Source: Gnetum montanum (lineage: Eukaryota > Streptophyta > Gnetopsida > Gnetales > Gnetaceae). From it: a stretch of DNA of 34,293 bases. How positions within the stretch are numbered: position 1 is the stretch's first letter; each line of letters starts with the position of its first letter. Below the pieces are notes generated by a model that was not told the DNA's origin, ran no database searches, and worked only from the letters and a program-made list of their open reading frames with translations. Shown here one piece after another: positions 10,131 to 20,200 of the stretch. The translations under genes and the position numbers were made by a program. The stretch lies in the NCBI GenBank assembly GCA_015680685.1, contig MNCI01003602.1, positions 704,549 through 738,841 on the forward strand. Reading direction: 5' to 3'.

Positions 10131-11479
10131 AAGCATAGACACGATTGACGATTCCAAAGTGGCAAGGTAGATATAAAACAGTTTATTGTTTTTGGGTGGG
10201 TAAACCATAGGCAGTCGGGCAAGTGCTGTTTTGATGTTCTTGAATGCTTCTTGGCACTGTGGAGTCCATTCAAAATGGACGTTTTTGCGTAACAGGTGGT
10301 TCATAGGTTTTAGTTTGTCTGTGAGTTTTTCTATGAAGCGCCTGATAAAATGCAATCTACCTTGTAGACCTCGAAGTTCGGTAAGGTTTCCTGGTGGTTT
10401 CAGGTTTGTTATGGCCTTAACCTTGTCGGGGTCTACTCGTATCCCTACTTCTGAGGCTATGAATCCAAGAATTTTGTCCATCTTGACGCCGAAGACACAT
10501 TTTTTTGGGTTAAGCCTCAATTCGTACTTTAAACAACGTTTTAATACTAAGTCTAGATCTTGTACATGTTGTTTTTCCATTTTTGATTTAACCACAATGT
10601 CATCCACGTAATCGTTGAGCGAGTGTAGTCACTAAAGATGAATGTCATTGCTCTTTGATACGTGGCCCCAACGTTCTTGAGACCAAAGGGCATCATTGTA
10701 TAGCAAAAGGTTCCCCATGGTGTCATAAAGGTTGTCCTAAGTTGATGTTCCAGATTGATACGTATCTGATTGTATCCTGAGAAGCCATCCATAAAAGACA
10801 ACAAGGCGTGACTAGCCGTTGAGTCAACAAGTTGATTGATGCTGGGTAGAGGAAAATCATCTTTTATGGTTGCTACATTCAGATCTCGGAAGTCGATACA
10901 TAGGCGAATGCTTCCGTTTTTCTTTGGGACAATGACCATGTTGGACACCCACTCGGCGTAATCAACAGCCCAAATGAACCCAGCCTGATAAAGCTTGCTG
11001 ATCTCATTGCAAACTGCCAATGCTACTTCAGGTCTAACTTTTCGTGCCTTTTGTTTTACTGGTCTCAATTTCGGGTCAAGGATGATGTTGTGTTGAACAA
11101 TTCTAGGATCTAACCCGGGCATGTCCATATAGGACCAAGCAAATGCTTTCATATTTTCCCTAAGCACGTTTTCAATGTATTTTGCTAATTGAGGTTGTAG
11201 TAATGTGCTTAGTTTTAATATTCTGATTTCCCCATCGGGCATGGTAATGGGGGTTTCAGTTAACGGATCTTCGGTGATATTTTCAGCCTCTATGTCAAGG
11301 AACTTTGTCATGCTTTCGTAATCTGCTGTTTGCTGTGTTGCGGCTATGACTACATCATCCGTTGGTGAATTTAAGTTGATGGAGTTTATGTTAATGTCTC
11401 GTGTAATTTTGCTGTATGGTCCATCAATGATTAACGGTGCGGTTAAATGCTGGCTGTCCATTGAGCTTGCTCCTGCCAA
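10086..11479 (-). pseudogene. Reverse transcriptase of E3
   Basis: The minus-strand frame from 11479 carries LDPRIVQHNIILDPKLRPVK, VDYAEWVSNMVIVPKK, RLCIDFRDLN, FMDGFSGYNQI, TPWGTFCYTMMPFGLK and TYQRAMTFIF. A single-base frameshift at about 10620, just before the active site, moves the rest to another frame that reads DYVDDIVVKSK, NPKKCVFGVK and LRGLQGRLHFIRRFIEKL. The YVDD residues themselves are intact. A further frame change leads into RNase H near 10110. No long frame links this RT to protease; 5.8 kb containing the antisense gene lies between. Confidence 0.88.
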
Positions 11480-11500
11480 TAAACAGAGAGCGGAATAAGA
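11473..11500 (-). promoter_or_regulatory. Candidate 3' splice site before RT (E3)
   Basis: The minus strand reads CTCTCTGTTTATTGGCAG, then GAGCAAGC at the very start of the RT frame. Ogre elements are known to splice out an intron between protease and RT, and this is a reasonable acceptor for such an intron. I could not pick a convincing donor near 17270-17500. Confidence 0.4.
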
Positions 11501-11580
11501 AAGAGGGAGATCCTTCTATGCCTTTTGATAATTTTAAACTATGTGTATGCACATAATGGTGGATTTTCATCACACCGGGT

Positions 11581-11752
11581 AGTTTAAGGCCATACCGGGC
11601 CGCAAGTGGTAGTTTAAGGCCATACTGGGCCGTCACTAGATGAAGAAATGGCAGTTCAAGGCTGTACTGGGCCACAAGTGGATTAGGAGATGGCAGTTTA
11701 AGGCCATACCGGGCCACAAGGGCAGTTTACACTAGAATGTTCGGTGTAAACA
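11581..11752. repeat. GGCC-type hairpin array upstream of the antisense gene (E3)
   Basis: Four clear units lie at 11581-11601, 11611-11631, 11653-11673 and 11694-11715, with a decayed fifth at 11730-11752. Each reads AGTTTAAGGCC, a 6-base loop (ATACCG, ATACTG) and GGCC. The stem differs from the GTC/GAC stems of the post-integrase array. Confidence 0.8.
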
Positions 11753-11915
11753 TGTAAAATGGGGTCTACGGAGGAACCAGGATGTAATAATCTCTATTTT
11801 TAATAATTTTTATTATTTTTTAGGGTAAATTTTAGCGAAAAATAAGCAAAAAGGAAAAAAATGGCAAAAAGGTGCAACGACGACATAAACGGTGATGTCA
11901 GCGTCAGCGGAGCAC

Positions 11916-11924
11916 TATATAAAA
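11916..11924 (+). promoter_or_regulatory. TATA box of the E3 antisense gene
   Basis: TATATAAAA lies on the plus strand, inside ACTATATAAAAGG and followed by a run of 10 G. It is 245 bases upstream of the ATG at 12161 and points away from the RT. The sequence between holds GCGTAAAC-like repeats and a telo-box. Confidence 0.7.
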
Positions 11925-12058
11925 GGGGGGGGGGTCCATTTTCTTTTTACTTTGAAAGCGACAGAGCGTAAGCGGCAGCGTAAACTGTTAAAGCGTAAGT
12001 GTAAACTACAGTGCCTTAGTGTAAGCGTAAATTTCCTGTGAGCGTAGATGCCAAAGAC

Positions 12059-12067
12059 AAACCCTAG
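12059..12067 (+). promoter_or_regulatory. Telo-box AAACCCTAG (E3 antisense gene)
   Basis: AAACCCTAG lies between the TATA box and the first ATG. Telo-boxes in this position are known in plant promoters and 5' leaders of genes active in dividing cells. The E2 gene has the same word at 4097-4105. Confidence 0.45.
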
Positions 12068-12160
12068 CGTAGACGCCCAACACTAAACCCCAGCGTAGAC
12101 GTGGAGTGCAGAATTTCAGGCACCAGCGTAAACTTGTATCGTCAGCGAAAGCAGGCTGAG

Positions 12161-15100
12161 ATGGGCAAGGGCAAAGAAGTGGAGGGCCAGGGGAGGAAGG
12201 GTCTCGACTTGACCTTCGCGGAGGAGATGGAAGCTATGTTGTAGGGCCTACCGAGGCCAAGGATCCCATCCTGGCCGATGACATCCCACAGGTAGGCTCT
12301 GATCTCTGTCTTTAATTATTTCTGCGCTTTTACTTTTATAGCATAGATAGTCTCAGCGTATACGTCGAGCGTAGGCATTTTAGGCGTATGGGGTTTTACA
12401 GCGTATACGCCGAGTGTCACTTTATAGCGTAAAGGTTTGTCAGCGTAAACATTTTTCCTGTACTAGCATGTCAGCGTAAGCCACGACATCATGAGTTTTT
12501 TGTGCGCAAAGTCTTGTTAGCGTGATTTGCTTGTTTTATCAGTGTGAATTCTGTTGACTGTGACGGTGTATATGCTGAGGGTTTGTTTGGCGTATACGCT
12601 GTTAGTCTGCAGTTGTCCTTCAGCATAAAATTTTTTTTCATCTTTCTGGCGTAAACTTTTTTGTTCAGCGCCTGCGTAGACTATCTACGCTGAAAGCGAA
12701 CTCCGACGTATACGCTGAGGGTTTCCTCGGTGTATACGCTGTGCGTAAGGGGTTCGGGCGACAACATAAAACAGTTCATTATTAGTGTATACGCTAGATT
12801 GGTCAGCGTATACGCTTAGTGTACAACGTATACGCTGAGTTTAAGCAGCGTTTTATGCTAAGTGTACAGCGTATACGCTGAGGTCGAGCAGCGTTTTATG
12901 CTAAGTGTAAACAATTTCTCTGGCGTATACGCTGGTTTATGCGGCGTATAAGCTGGGTGTAAACAGTTAGTAAATTTTTGATTTTAGATGCTGATTTAAG
13001 ATGTAAACGTTTGCTTTTCGGGCTATTTTGAAGCATGGCTAATTTATCGTGGCATCGCGATTGGTTGCAGGGATAGTAAGCGCTTCCTCATCGTTGTTAA
13101 GCTTATCGAGGTGTTGTCATGGGTTGTCTCTGTTGAGGATGGAGAGCTTCCCTAGAATCTAACCGTGAATGACAACGGGGTTTGGTTCAGGGAAGGCACT
13201 AGCGAATTTCTGGCTTTCCTGTTGAACAATTTCGAGGTGGCCATCTGGTCAAATTTTAGGGAAGTGGTTGCGCGAAGCGTGCTTGATGCAATGCTTCCGG
13301 GAGCTGCAGAGGGCATCATGGTCTTCATAGAAGACATTGACGAGGGACCTCTTGTTAACGAGGATGGTACTACCCGCGGGCCCAGGTCAAAACGCACCTT
13401 AATGCGCGTGTGGGCGCTATTGCCACGGGGGTTAGACTACCTCAATAATACGTTGTTCATAGCTACCCATGCACATGCATTGTTCCAGAATCCTCCTGGC
13501 ACGATGTACCGAGTGGCGAGGTAGGGCTATTTAAGTTTATTGTTTTCCTTCGTCGTTTGGTGTTTGTTTCTTGTTTTGACACGTATTCGCTCACAGGCCG
13601 AAGACCAACCCAGATGGGACACTTATTGAAGATGAAGGATTAGCCCTTGCTCGCACTGCTCTGGAGACATTTGTGATGGGCCCCACCCTTCGTGGAACTA
13701 TACTGGCTCAAACGAAGGGTTCGATGGTCCATTTTCATAATCAGTTTTCCAGAGCATTTGCGATGTGCAAAGCTTGTGGGTGGCTTCATGAAGACTAGAC
13801 AGATCAGGGGGCAGTCTTCCCTCGTGACTTTGGCAGCACATCGAAATCTACCACTAACGGTAAATGATAACCTTGCCTAGATATGTTAGTGGGTTTGTCT
13901 AACTGTCTGGAATTATGCTGATATGATCATGTTAAATTGCTTTTATAGTTGACGTACCTCCTGGTGGGGATCCAGTGATAACAGGACGAACTGAGACTAC
14001 TTTGTCGATGAAGTTCAGGGAGATGGCTAAGGTGCAAAAGTGGTTATGTAGTCAAGCTCCACCATCCATCACTCGTTGCCTGGATGATTCCTGCCTCATG
14101 GAGCTTTTTATGATGCCAAGTCCTAACGTATCCATCAGGGAGATGATTGGGATCGTGGACTCTTTTAATGAGTCTATCTCACATTATAGCACCCGGATTA
14201 AGGGTGTCAAGGTCACTTTTCACCTGTCACCTGAGTTCTTTTCAAACTTATTTGGTGTACCAATGGATGGCTTAAATGTAGTATTAGACAGAACTCATAA
14301 GGAGCTCCAGATGATTCATGAGTTGGAAGATTGGCTAGGCGTGGCTAAGGGTACAAAGGGATTCCCGATGCAAGGGAAAGCAAAAGTTGTGGTGGTGAAT
14401 GAATTATATCCCCTGTTCAGGGCACGGGTGTTCCCTAAAATCCTTTCCCAGGTGAGATTTCTTGGGGTTGAGGCTGTTCATGTCATGCGAACTGTCTTGG
14501 AAATAGGCATGTGGTATAACTGGGCCCAATTTTTGTTGTCAGGCATGCACAAGGAGATAGTGCGGTTGTGTTCGAATATCAAAGCGTAGTCCCATTTCAC
14601 CTTTGCATTCTTCGCTGGTTACCGACGCCGTTTTGCTGAGTTCCTAGTAGTTCATGGAGACAACAAGTTTGTTTTGTGGGATCGGGGTCAATTATCTCGC
14701 CCGTGGATGAATCACTTGTTTGAGACAGCTAAATCCCAAGATGCACTTGAAGGCATTGATGAATCTGCTTCCATTAGGACAGGGGGATCATCTGGCACTT
14801 CAATCCACACAAGTGATACTCTAGGGTTGAAGCCAGAAAACGTGCCTCTTACTGCTATAAGGGCGGAACGGGTATTCAAGGAGACCATTGGCCAAGCCAA
14901 TTCAAAGCTAAAGAGGCCTGAATGCACGACTGAGGAAGTCTCCGATGTGAATCGGCCACGTGTGAAGCACATATGCTTCAAGATGCCTAGTAAGCAAAGC
15001 TCACCTGGTGATTGTTTTATCGTTTTCTCTTCATTTATAACTTTTACTTCAATTGCTTACATGTCGTTGCTATTTTTGATTTTTAAAAAGTGAGGAAGCA

Positions 15101-16702
15101 GGCTTTAGAGACCATCACCGAGGAGGAGGAGACCAACACGGGGAAGAATAATGAGGGGGAAAGCATAGAGAAGGATAACAAGGAGGAAAACACGGAGAAG
15201 AATCAGAGTGGAGGAATGGAGGAATTAAAGGAGAATACCACAGAAATAGAGCCGTTAGATGATCAGGATGGTATTAACCAGATGTTCAATAGCTTCCTCA
15301 AGCGAGATCTGGATTTGGGCGACCCTCCAGAGGGTAGCAAGGATCATGGTATGTTCTCTTTTTATTTCGTCTTGTCCTGTTAGCTGTCATTTCTACTGCG
15401 TTTTATGTACATATTTTCATTTTCTTTAGAAAAAGGAAGCGAGACCAGGACGGTACGCTTAGATGTACCCATGAAGACGGTTCACCCTAAGAGGACCACT
15501 GAGGTCAATTCCCGTACTCGTGAGCCACTTGCTTGGTCAGAGATGCCAAGAAAAATGGATTTTGTGGCTGGACTCGTGGAGGAAGTTATTGAACAGATCT
15601 AGGAGGCACACCCAGATATAGGTATAAATCATCTAGAGGTTTGGAGTTTTGTGTCCTATTTATATTATTTTAACATTTGTATTTTTCATGTGGGTAGGTG
15701 CTCAATTGAGATGGGATCCCTCTGGAAGCATTAGCATAGAAAGTTTAACCACGCTTTCTTCAGAAGTGGAGCAGGTGCCAAGGCCTGTTTACAAGGGAGT
15801 TGCAGAAGGTTTTGTGCACAACGCTAAGTCATTATGGACCTGTAGGCATTCCATTGAACAGTTGTGGCTGTAGATACAGGCAAAAGAAAAGGCCGTGTCT
15901 GAGTTGTCAGTGGAACGTGATGATATGAAGGCTCGGTACGAGTTCGCTGCTACCAGACTAAGCGGAGATCGCTCCTGGCGAACGTCAGAGGTTACGTACA
16001 CCAGGTATTAGGATCTACTGAATCGTCATGCATCATTGACTCGGAGAATGGCAGAACGCAGAGCCCAAATTGATCTCTTGAATCTTAAATGTCAAGATTG
16101 GAAGGCCTTCGCTTCCAAGGTTCGTAAGTGGGGCCAGGACAAGAAAAAGAGGTTCGCTTCGTAAGGTTCGTAAGGTTCGCTTCCAAGGTTCGTTAAAAGA
16201 GCTGTCTATTGAAAAGTGCCAACTAGAGATGTTTGTGGAAGGTTTAGGTTTGCGTTCTGCTTTCGATACTTTTGCTCAGAATATGACTGTGGAAATGGAG
16301 TCGCCTACCAGAGTGATCACTACTGCTTCTGGGGAAACATCGGTGGGCAAGTTCCCTCTGAAACGTCCTACTTGGTCAGCTGTCAATAAAGGCAAGGCTT
16401 TGGCAGACATCGACTTAGGCCTTGATGGGACAAATTGGGCAAGCGTTTCAGATGAGGAATTTCTCCATCCGCTAGAATTCGGCTTAGGGGGATCTCGTGT
16501 GGTAAGCATTTTGTCCTTATGAAGTTAATGTATTGAATAACGTTCAACATTTTTACATTCGCTTATTCTTATGTTGGTTGTTCGTTTTTGGCATTTTTAG
16601 GATAAAGGTGGTGATGATGCTCAAGAAGCTGGCCCCAGTGAAGTAGGGGCCCCTGATGTTGGTGGATCAAAAGGGGGCGACCCTCCCATCCCAGATGCTT
16701 AG
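12161..16702 (+). pseudogene. Eight-exon antisense gene embedded between protease and RT of E3
   Basis: Inferred exons: 12161-12291, 13071-13520, 13597-13859, 13949-14989, 15091-15348, 15430-15621, 15698-16501 and 16601-16702. All seven introns are GT-AG and all junctions join in phase, giving about 1,080 codons ending PPIPDA-stop. Exon 2 has an FCP1/NIF-like pattern: RFLIVVKLIEVL at motif I without the aspartates, FLAFLLNNFEVAIWS, then NTLFIATHAHALFQNPP in place of the usual DDSP-containing motif. Exon 4 encodes a helical domain (TRIKGVKVTFHLSPEFFSN, LSQVRFLGVEAVHVMRTVL) that may relate to putative plant transposon proteins. Exon 5 is very acidic. Exon 7 looks like a coiled coil. In-frame stops occur at 12242, 13157, 13796, 14587, 15600, 15871 and 16006. 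A small local repeat of GGTTCGTAAGG near 16150 shifts the frame. Family and function are unknown. Confidence 0.78.
12340..12970. repeat. GCGTATACGC palindrome cluster in intron 1 of the antisense gene
   Basis: Intron 1 (12292-13070) is about 780 nt long, whereas the other introns are 75-101 nt. It contains around twenty GCGTATACGC or near copies (GTGTATACGC, GCGTATAAGC, GCGTAAAC). The same word fills the LTRs and leader. The exons on either side lack it. Confidence 0.75.
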
Positions 16703-16957
16703 TGTTGTAGCTTCATTTTATTGTTATTCGACCCAGACTTATACAGGATTTGTAACTTGAAAATTTTGAAATGGATGAGACAGTTGACACTTGTAATTAT
16801 ACAACGTTGTATGTAGGAAAATTTTTCTTGCTTTTTAATTTAATTGTAGACACGACATAACAATGTAAAATGTTTTTGGATTTACCATTTCTGCTTAAAG
16901 CGTAATGTACTGAAGTAATCCTAAATGATACGTGAAAAGGAAAACAAAGTATGCACT
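16703..16957. other. Spacer after the antisense gene
   Basis: This is AT-rich sequence after the gene's stop codon at 16700-16702. It could hold the polyadenylation region of the antisense transcript, but I see no canonical AATAAA. No coding feature is supported. Confidence 0.5.
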
Positions 16958-17255
16958 AGTTTAAAGCCATTTCGGGCTAGGTTTGCATTAGTTTAAGGCC
17001 ATTCCGGGCCCCTATGCGTAGTTTAAGGCCATTTTGGGTTCCGTTGTGAATGAGTAATATTTTGGATAAAGCAAGTAAGTTTCTCGGTTGACCGATCATC
17101 TCTGATCGTGGCTAGTTTTATGTCGTTGCGGACATGGTAGTTTAACGTCATTCCAGACTTGGAGTGTGATTTTTAATATATATATTTTGTTCATTTTTGG
17201 GTGTTGTAGTTTAACGTCATTTCAGACTTCATGTAGTTTAACGTCATTTCGGACG
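16958..17255. repeat. Hairpin-repeat array after protease (E3)
   Basis: Seven units. Stems include AGCC/GGCT (16958-16978), GGCC/GGCC (16990-17010), ATGTC/GACAT (about 17114-17135) and CGTC/GACG (17235-17255), with 6-nt loops such as ATTTCG and GTTGCG. Together with the 11581-11752 array it brackets the antisense gene. Confidence 0.78.
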
Positions 17256-17268
17256 AAGGGTGGTGGCA

Positions 17269-20200
17269 TTATTTTAATTGTTTTTTGATTCTTTTTATTT
17301 TTATGTCCTGTGATGTATTAACTGGTATGATTCTGTATTCGGCGTCCCCTTCGCTAATCACGTTGAAGGGTAATTCAGCCCAAGCGATGTCTGATGGAAT
17401 GGCTTCTGTGTCAGTAGTTTCAGGTGTTCCAGTGTCTGTCATGGTTTCTGTATTTGTTTCTACATGAGGAAGTGCGTGTACAATGTCAGGCACAGGTGTT
17501 TCGGTTTTAGGAGGCTTTTATTCCATATTCCCAGGTTTACTGCCTACCGGTGGTTGTGGATTCTTATCGTTTTGGCTAGGCTTTTCAAGCTCGACCTCCA
17601 GGCCTTGGTCCATGTCCATGTGTGATGAAATGATAGTAGTAGCTGGTTCCCCATGTATGATGATTTCACCACCCTCATAAGGCTGGTGAATTTCTTGGTG
17701 TATAGGGGAGGAGATAGCTCTCATTTGGGCCAACCAGGGTCTTCCTAATATTAGGTTGAATCTTAGCATTTCATCGACCACTAGGAAATTGGCAAATGTA
17801 GGGAATTGGTCTCCCACTATGAAATCCAAGGTTATTGTGCCTTTTACCATTATGCGTGACCCGCTGAATGACTTTAGACATGTCATCGCGGTTGGTTTAA
17901 CTAACTCAGTAAGCCCTAGTTGTTCAACAATGGGGTAAGGTACAATGTTTGTTGCGGCTCCATCATCTACGTGGACTCTATGTATCTTAAATTGATTTAT
18001 ACATATTGTTATGAACATGGGGGCTGTTGTTATCTCCCCTGTTTTCTTGTCCACCTTAACATTGTCGTCATGGAAGCTTAATGGTTTAAGAGTTGTTCCA
18101 TGAGGCGAGTACATCACCGCATGAATGGAGGGTTCATTTGGGGGCAAATCCTCGTTTACCAAGATTGAAGTTAACATATGTACCAAAGCTTCCCGGTGTG
18201 TTTGGGATGTTAGGACCAAGTCGTACAAGCTCAACGAAGTGTTCTTCTGCTTCAATTCTTGGGTGACTTGTGTCAAGGCCGTTGCTAAATCTTTACTATT
18301 TGGAGCATTTTTATCAATGATAACTGAGTCCATTGGGCCCAACAGTTTTATTTCATGTTTTGTTGGTTTGTCATTTTTGTTCGAAGCTGTCGTTTTAAGT
18401 GGTTCATATTTTTTAGATGATTCGCCTTCATTACCTGCTTCTGATTGGTTGTTAGATGATGACATAGGCACAGAGTTAAGTGGAATGGGCTTAGGTGGCC
18501 CCAAAGCTAACCATTGACGTTTCTTCTCCACACGTTCACGTGTAAGCCTATCTGCTAGGCGTTCTCATGTGTGGCATGGAGGTGGGGCTGGTCTTGGAGC
18601 CTTAGGCTGCCCTAGGATTTGCACCACATATGGAGCTGGGCGGGGTTGTGGTTATGCCGTTGGATGTGACTGGTTAGAAGGCTGGCAAGGGACCCTAATG
18701 ACATAGGGACTGGGTTGGCCTGGCGCTCGTGAGATGGAGGTTTGGTAATCATTAGGAGTCTCGGGTATCCTAACGACATACGGAGTTGGTTTTGGTGGAG
18801 GTTGGACCTCCGCTGTTGCGACTGCAGGTGGTACCCGGACTATGAAAGGGGTAGGCCGAGCATGAGGGGTTGATGCATTCGAGGGGATGACGAGAGGGAC
18901 ACGCACTATGTATGGTTTCTCCCGTGTCATGGTGTTGGATGTGGGTGTGGCTGAAGGTACTCGGATGATGTATGGTTGCTGCGGGATACGTGGTGGTTGA
19001 GACGCGGACGTGGAGACAGTAGGAGGAATTCGAACTACAAAGGGCCTACCAGGTGTTTCCTATTTATGCTCGGGGTAAATGGTGTTGATGTTAAGTATCT
19101 CGGAATCTTCATCAAAGAAGATTGTATTAATAACGTACGGCGCCTCCTTGGTGTTCAGGGGATCTTTGTATATCCCCATGGCTTGATTCTGCGGTTGGAT
19201 CAGGTTGGCCTCGTCAAAAGTGATTTGGCCTTCATCAATCATCCACTGAATATCCTGTTTCAAGGTGAAACAGTAATCCGTACCGTGCCCGTTGTGTTGA
19301 TGGTACTCGCAAAAGCGATCCATTCTAAAACCTTTGGGTACGGGAGGCTCATCTGGCATTGCTAAACTTGGGTTTTGAATGAGTTGGCAGAACCAGTCAT
19401 GTCTCTGGATGGCTGTGGGGGACAACTGTTTATGTTTCATCAGCCCATCCTTGAGGAGTTGATTGAAGAGTTGGGATGGCTTCATTGGCAGAGGTGTGTA
19501 TTAAGAGGGTTCTTTCCTCTCGAAGTTTCGTGTATGGTTGGTTGGGTTCTGTTGTGATGATTCTTGAGCGGTTGTGGGAGTTGGCTTATTGTAGTTAGTA
19601 GGGGTTACCGGCGGTTTGTTTTGTTGTTGCACCCCTGCTATTGCCGCTATAGTTGCCTTAGCCTTCTCCTTATCTTTTTTGGTGTGTTGATTCTTAAAGG
19701 CTAGGTATGCAGGGTCATGGCTATTTTGTGCCGCTTCTTCTATGTTCTTAATTTGTACAAATTATTGGTTAAGATCACGCGCGTTAAGGTAATATAGCTT
19801 GGATTTAAAGAAATCGTTAACGGCCCCTTTTAGAATAGTAAGCAAGTAGGTTTGGGAGATTGGCTCATGCAGTTCGTTGAGAGCGACGCTCCACCTCTGG
19901 ATAAATTTCTGCACAGGTTCAAGCGGTGCTTGCTTGACNTAATGTAATAAGTCTTCCAAGGAGAAGACAGAATTCCTTGGTAGGGCCCGATACCAATCAA
20001 GTGCCCTCCCTGCGAGGGACATGGGGAACACTCGGAGAATGGAATGGGGTCATGCCTGGAGCAGCGCGCATTCTAGCCTAAATGTTATCAAGTGTGCATT
20101 GGGGTCTGTCTCTCCATTGTATTTGGTTAGTATTGGTAAGGAAACACCTTTGGGCAAGGTTAAGGGTGGGACATATGAGCTGATGGGGTCATCTTGGTAG

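Noticed and set aside
12161-12291. A frameshift in exon 1 leading to a PTEAKDPILADDIP reading
   Set aside because: The ATG frame, although it has a stop at 12242, gives the splice phase that fits exon 2; the shifted reading does not.
18976-19365. Plus-strand ORF of 129 codons opposite gag (also 17756-18517 and 20974-21240)
   Set aside because: These are shadows of the gag-protease frame on the minus strand, which has the recognisable domains.
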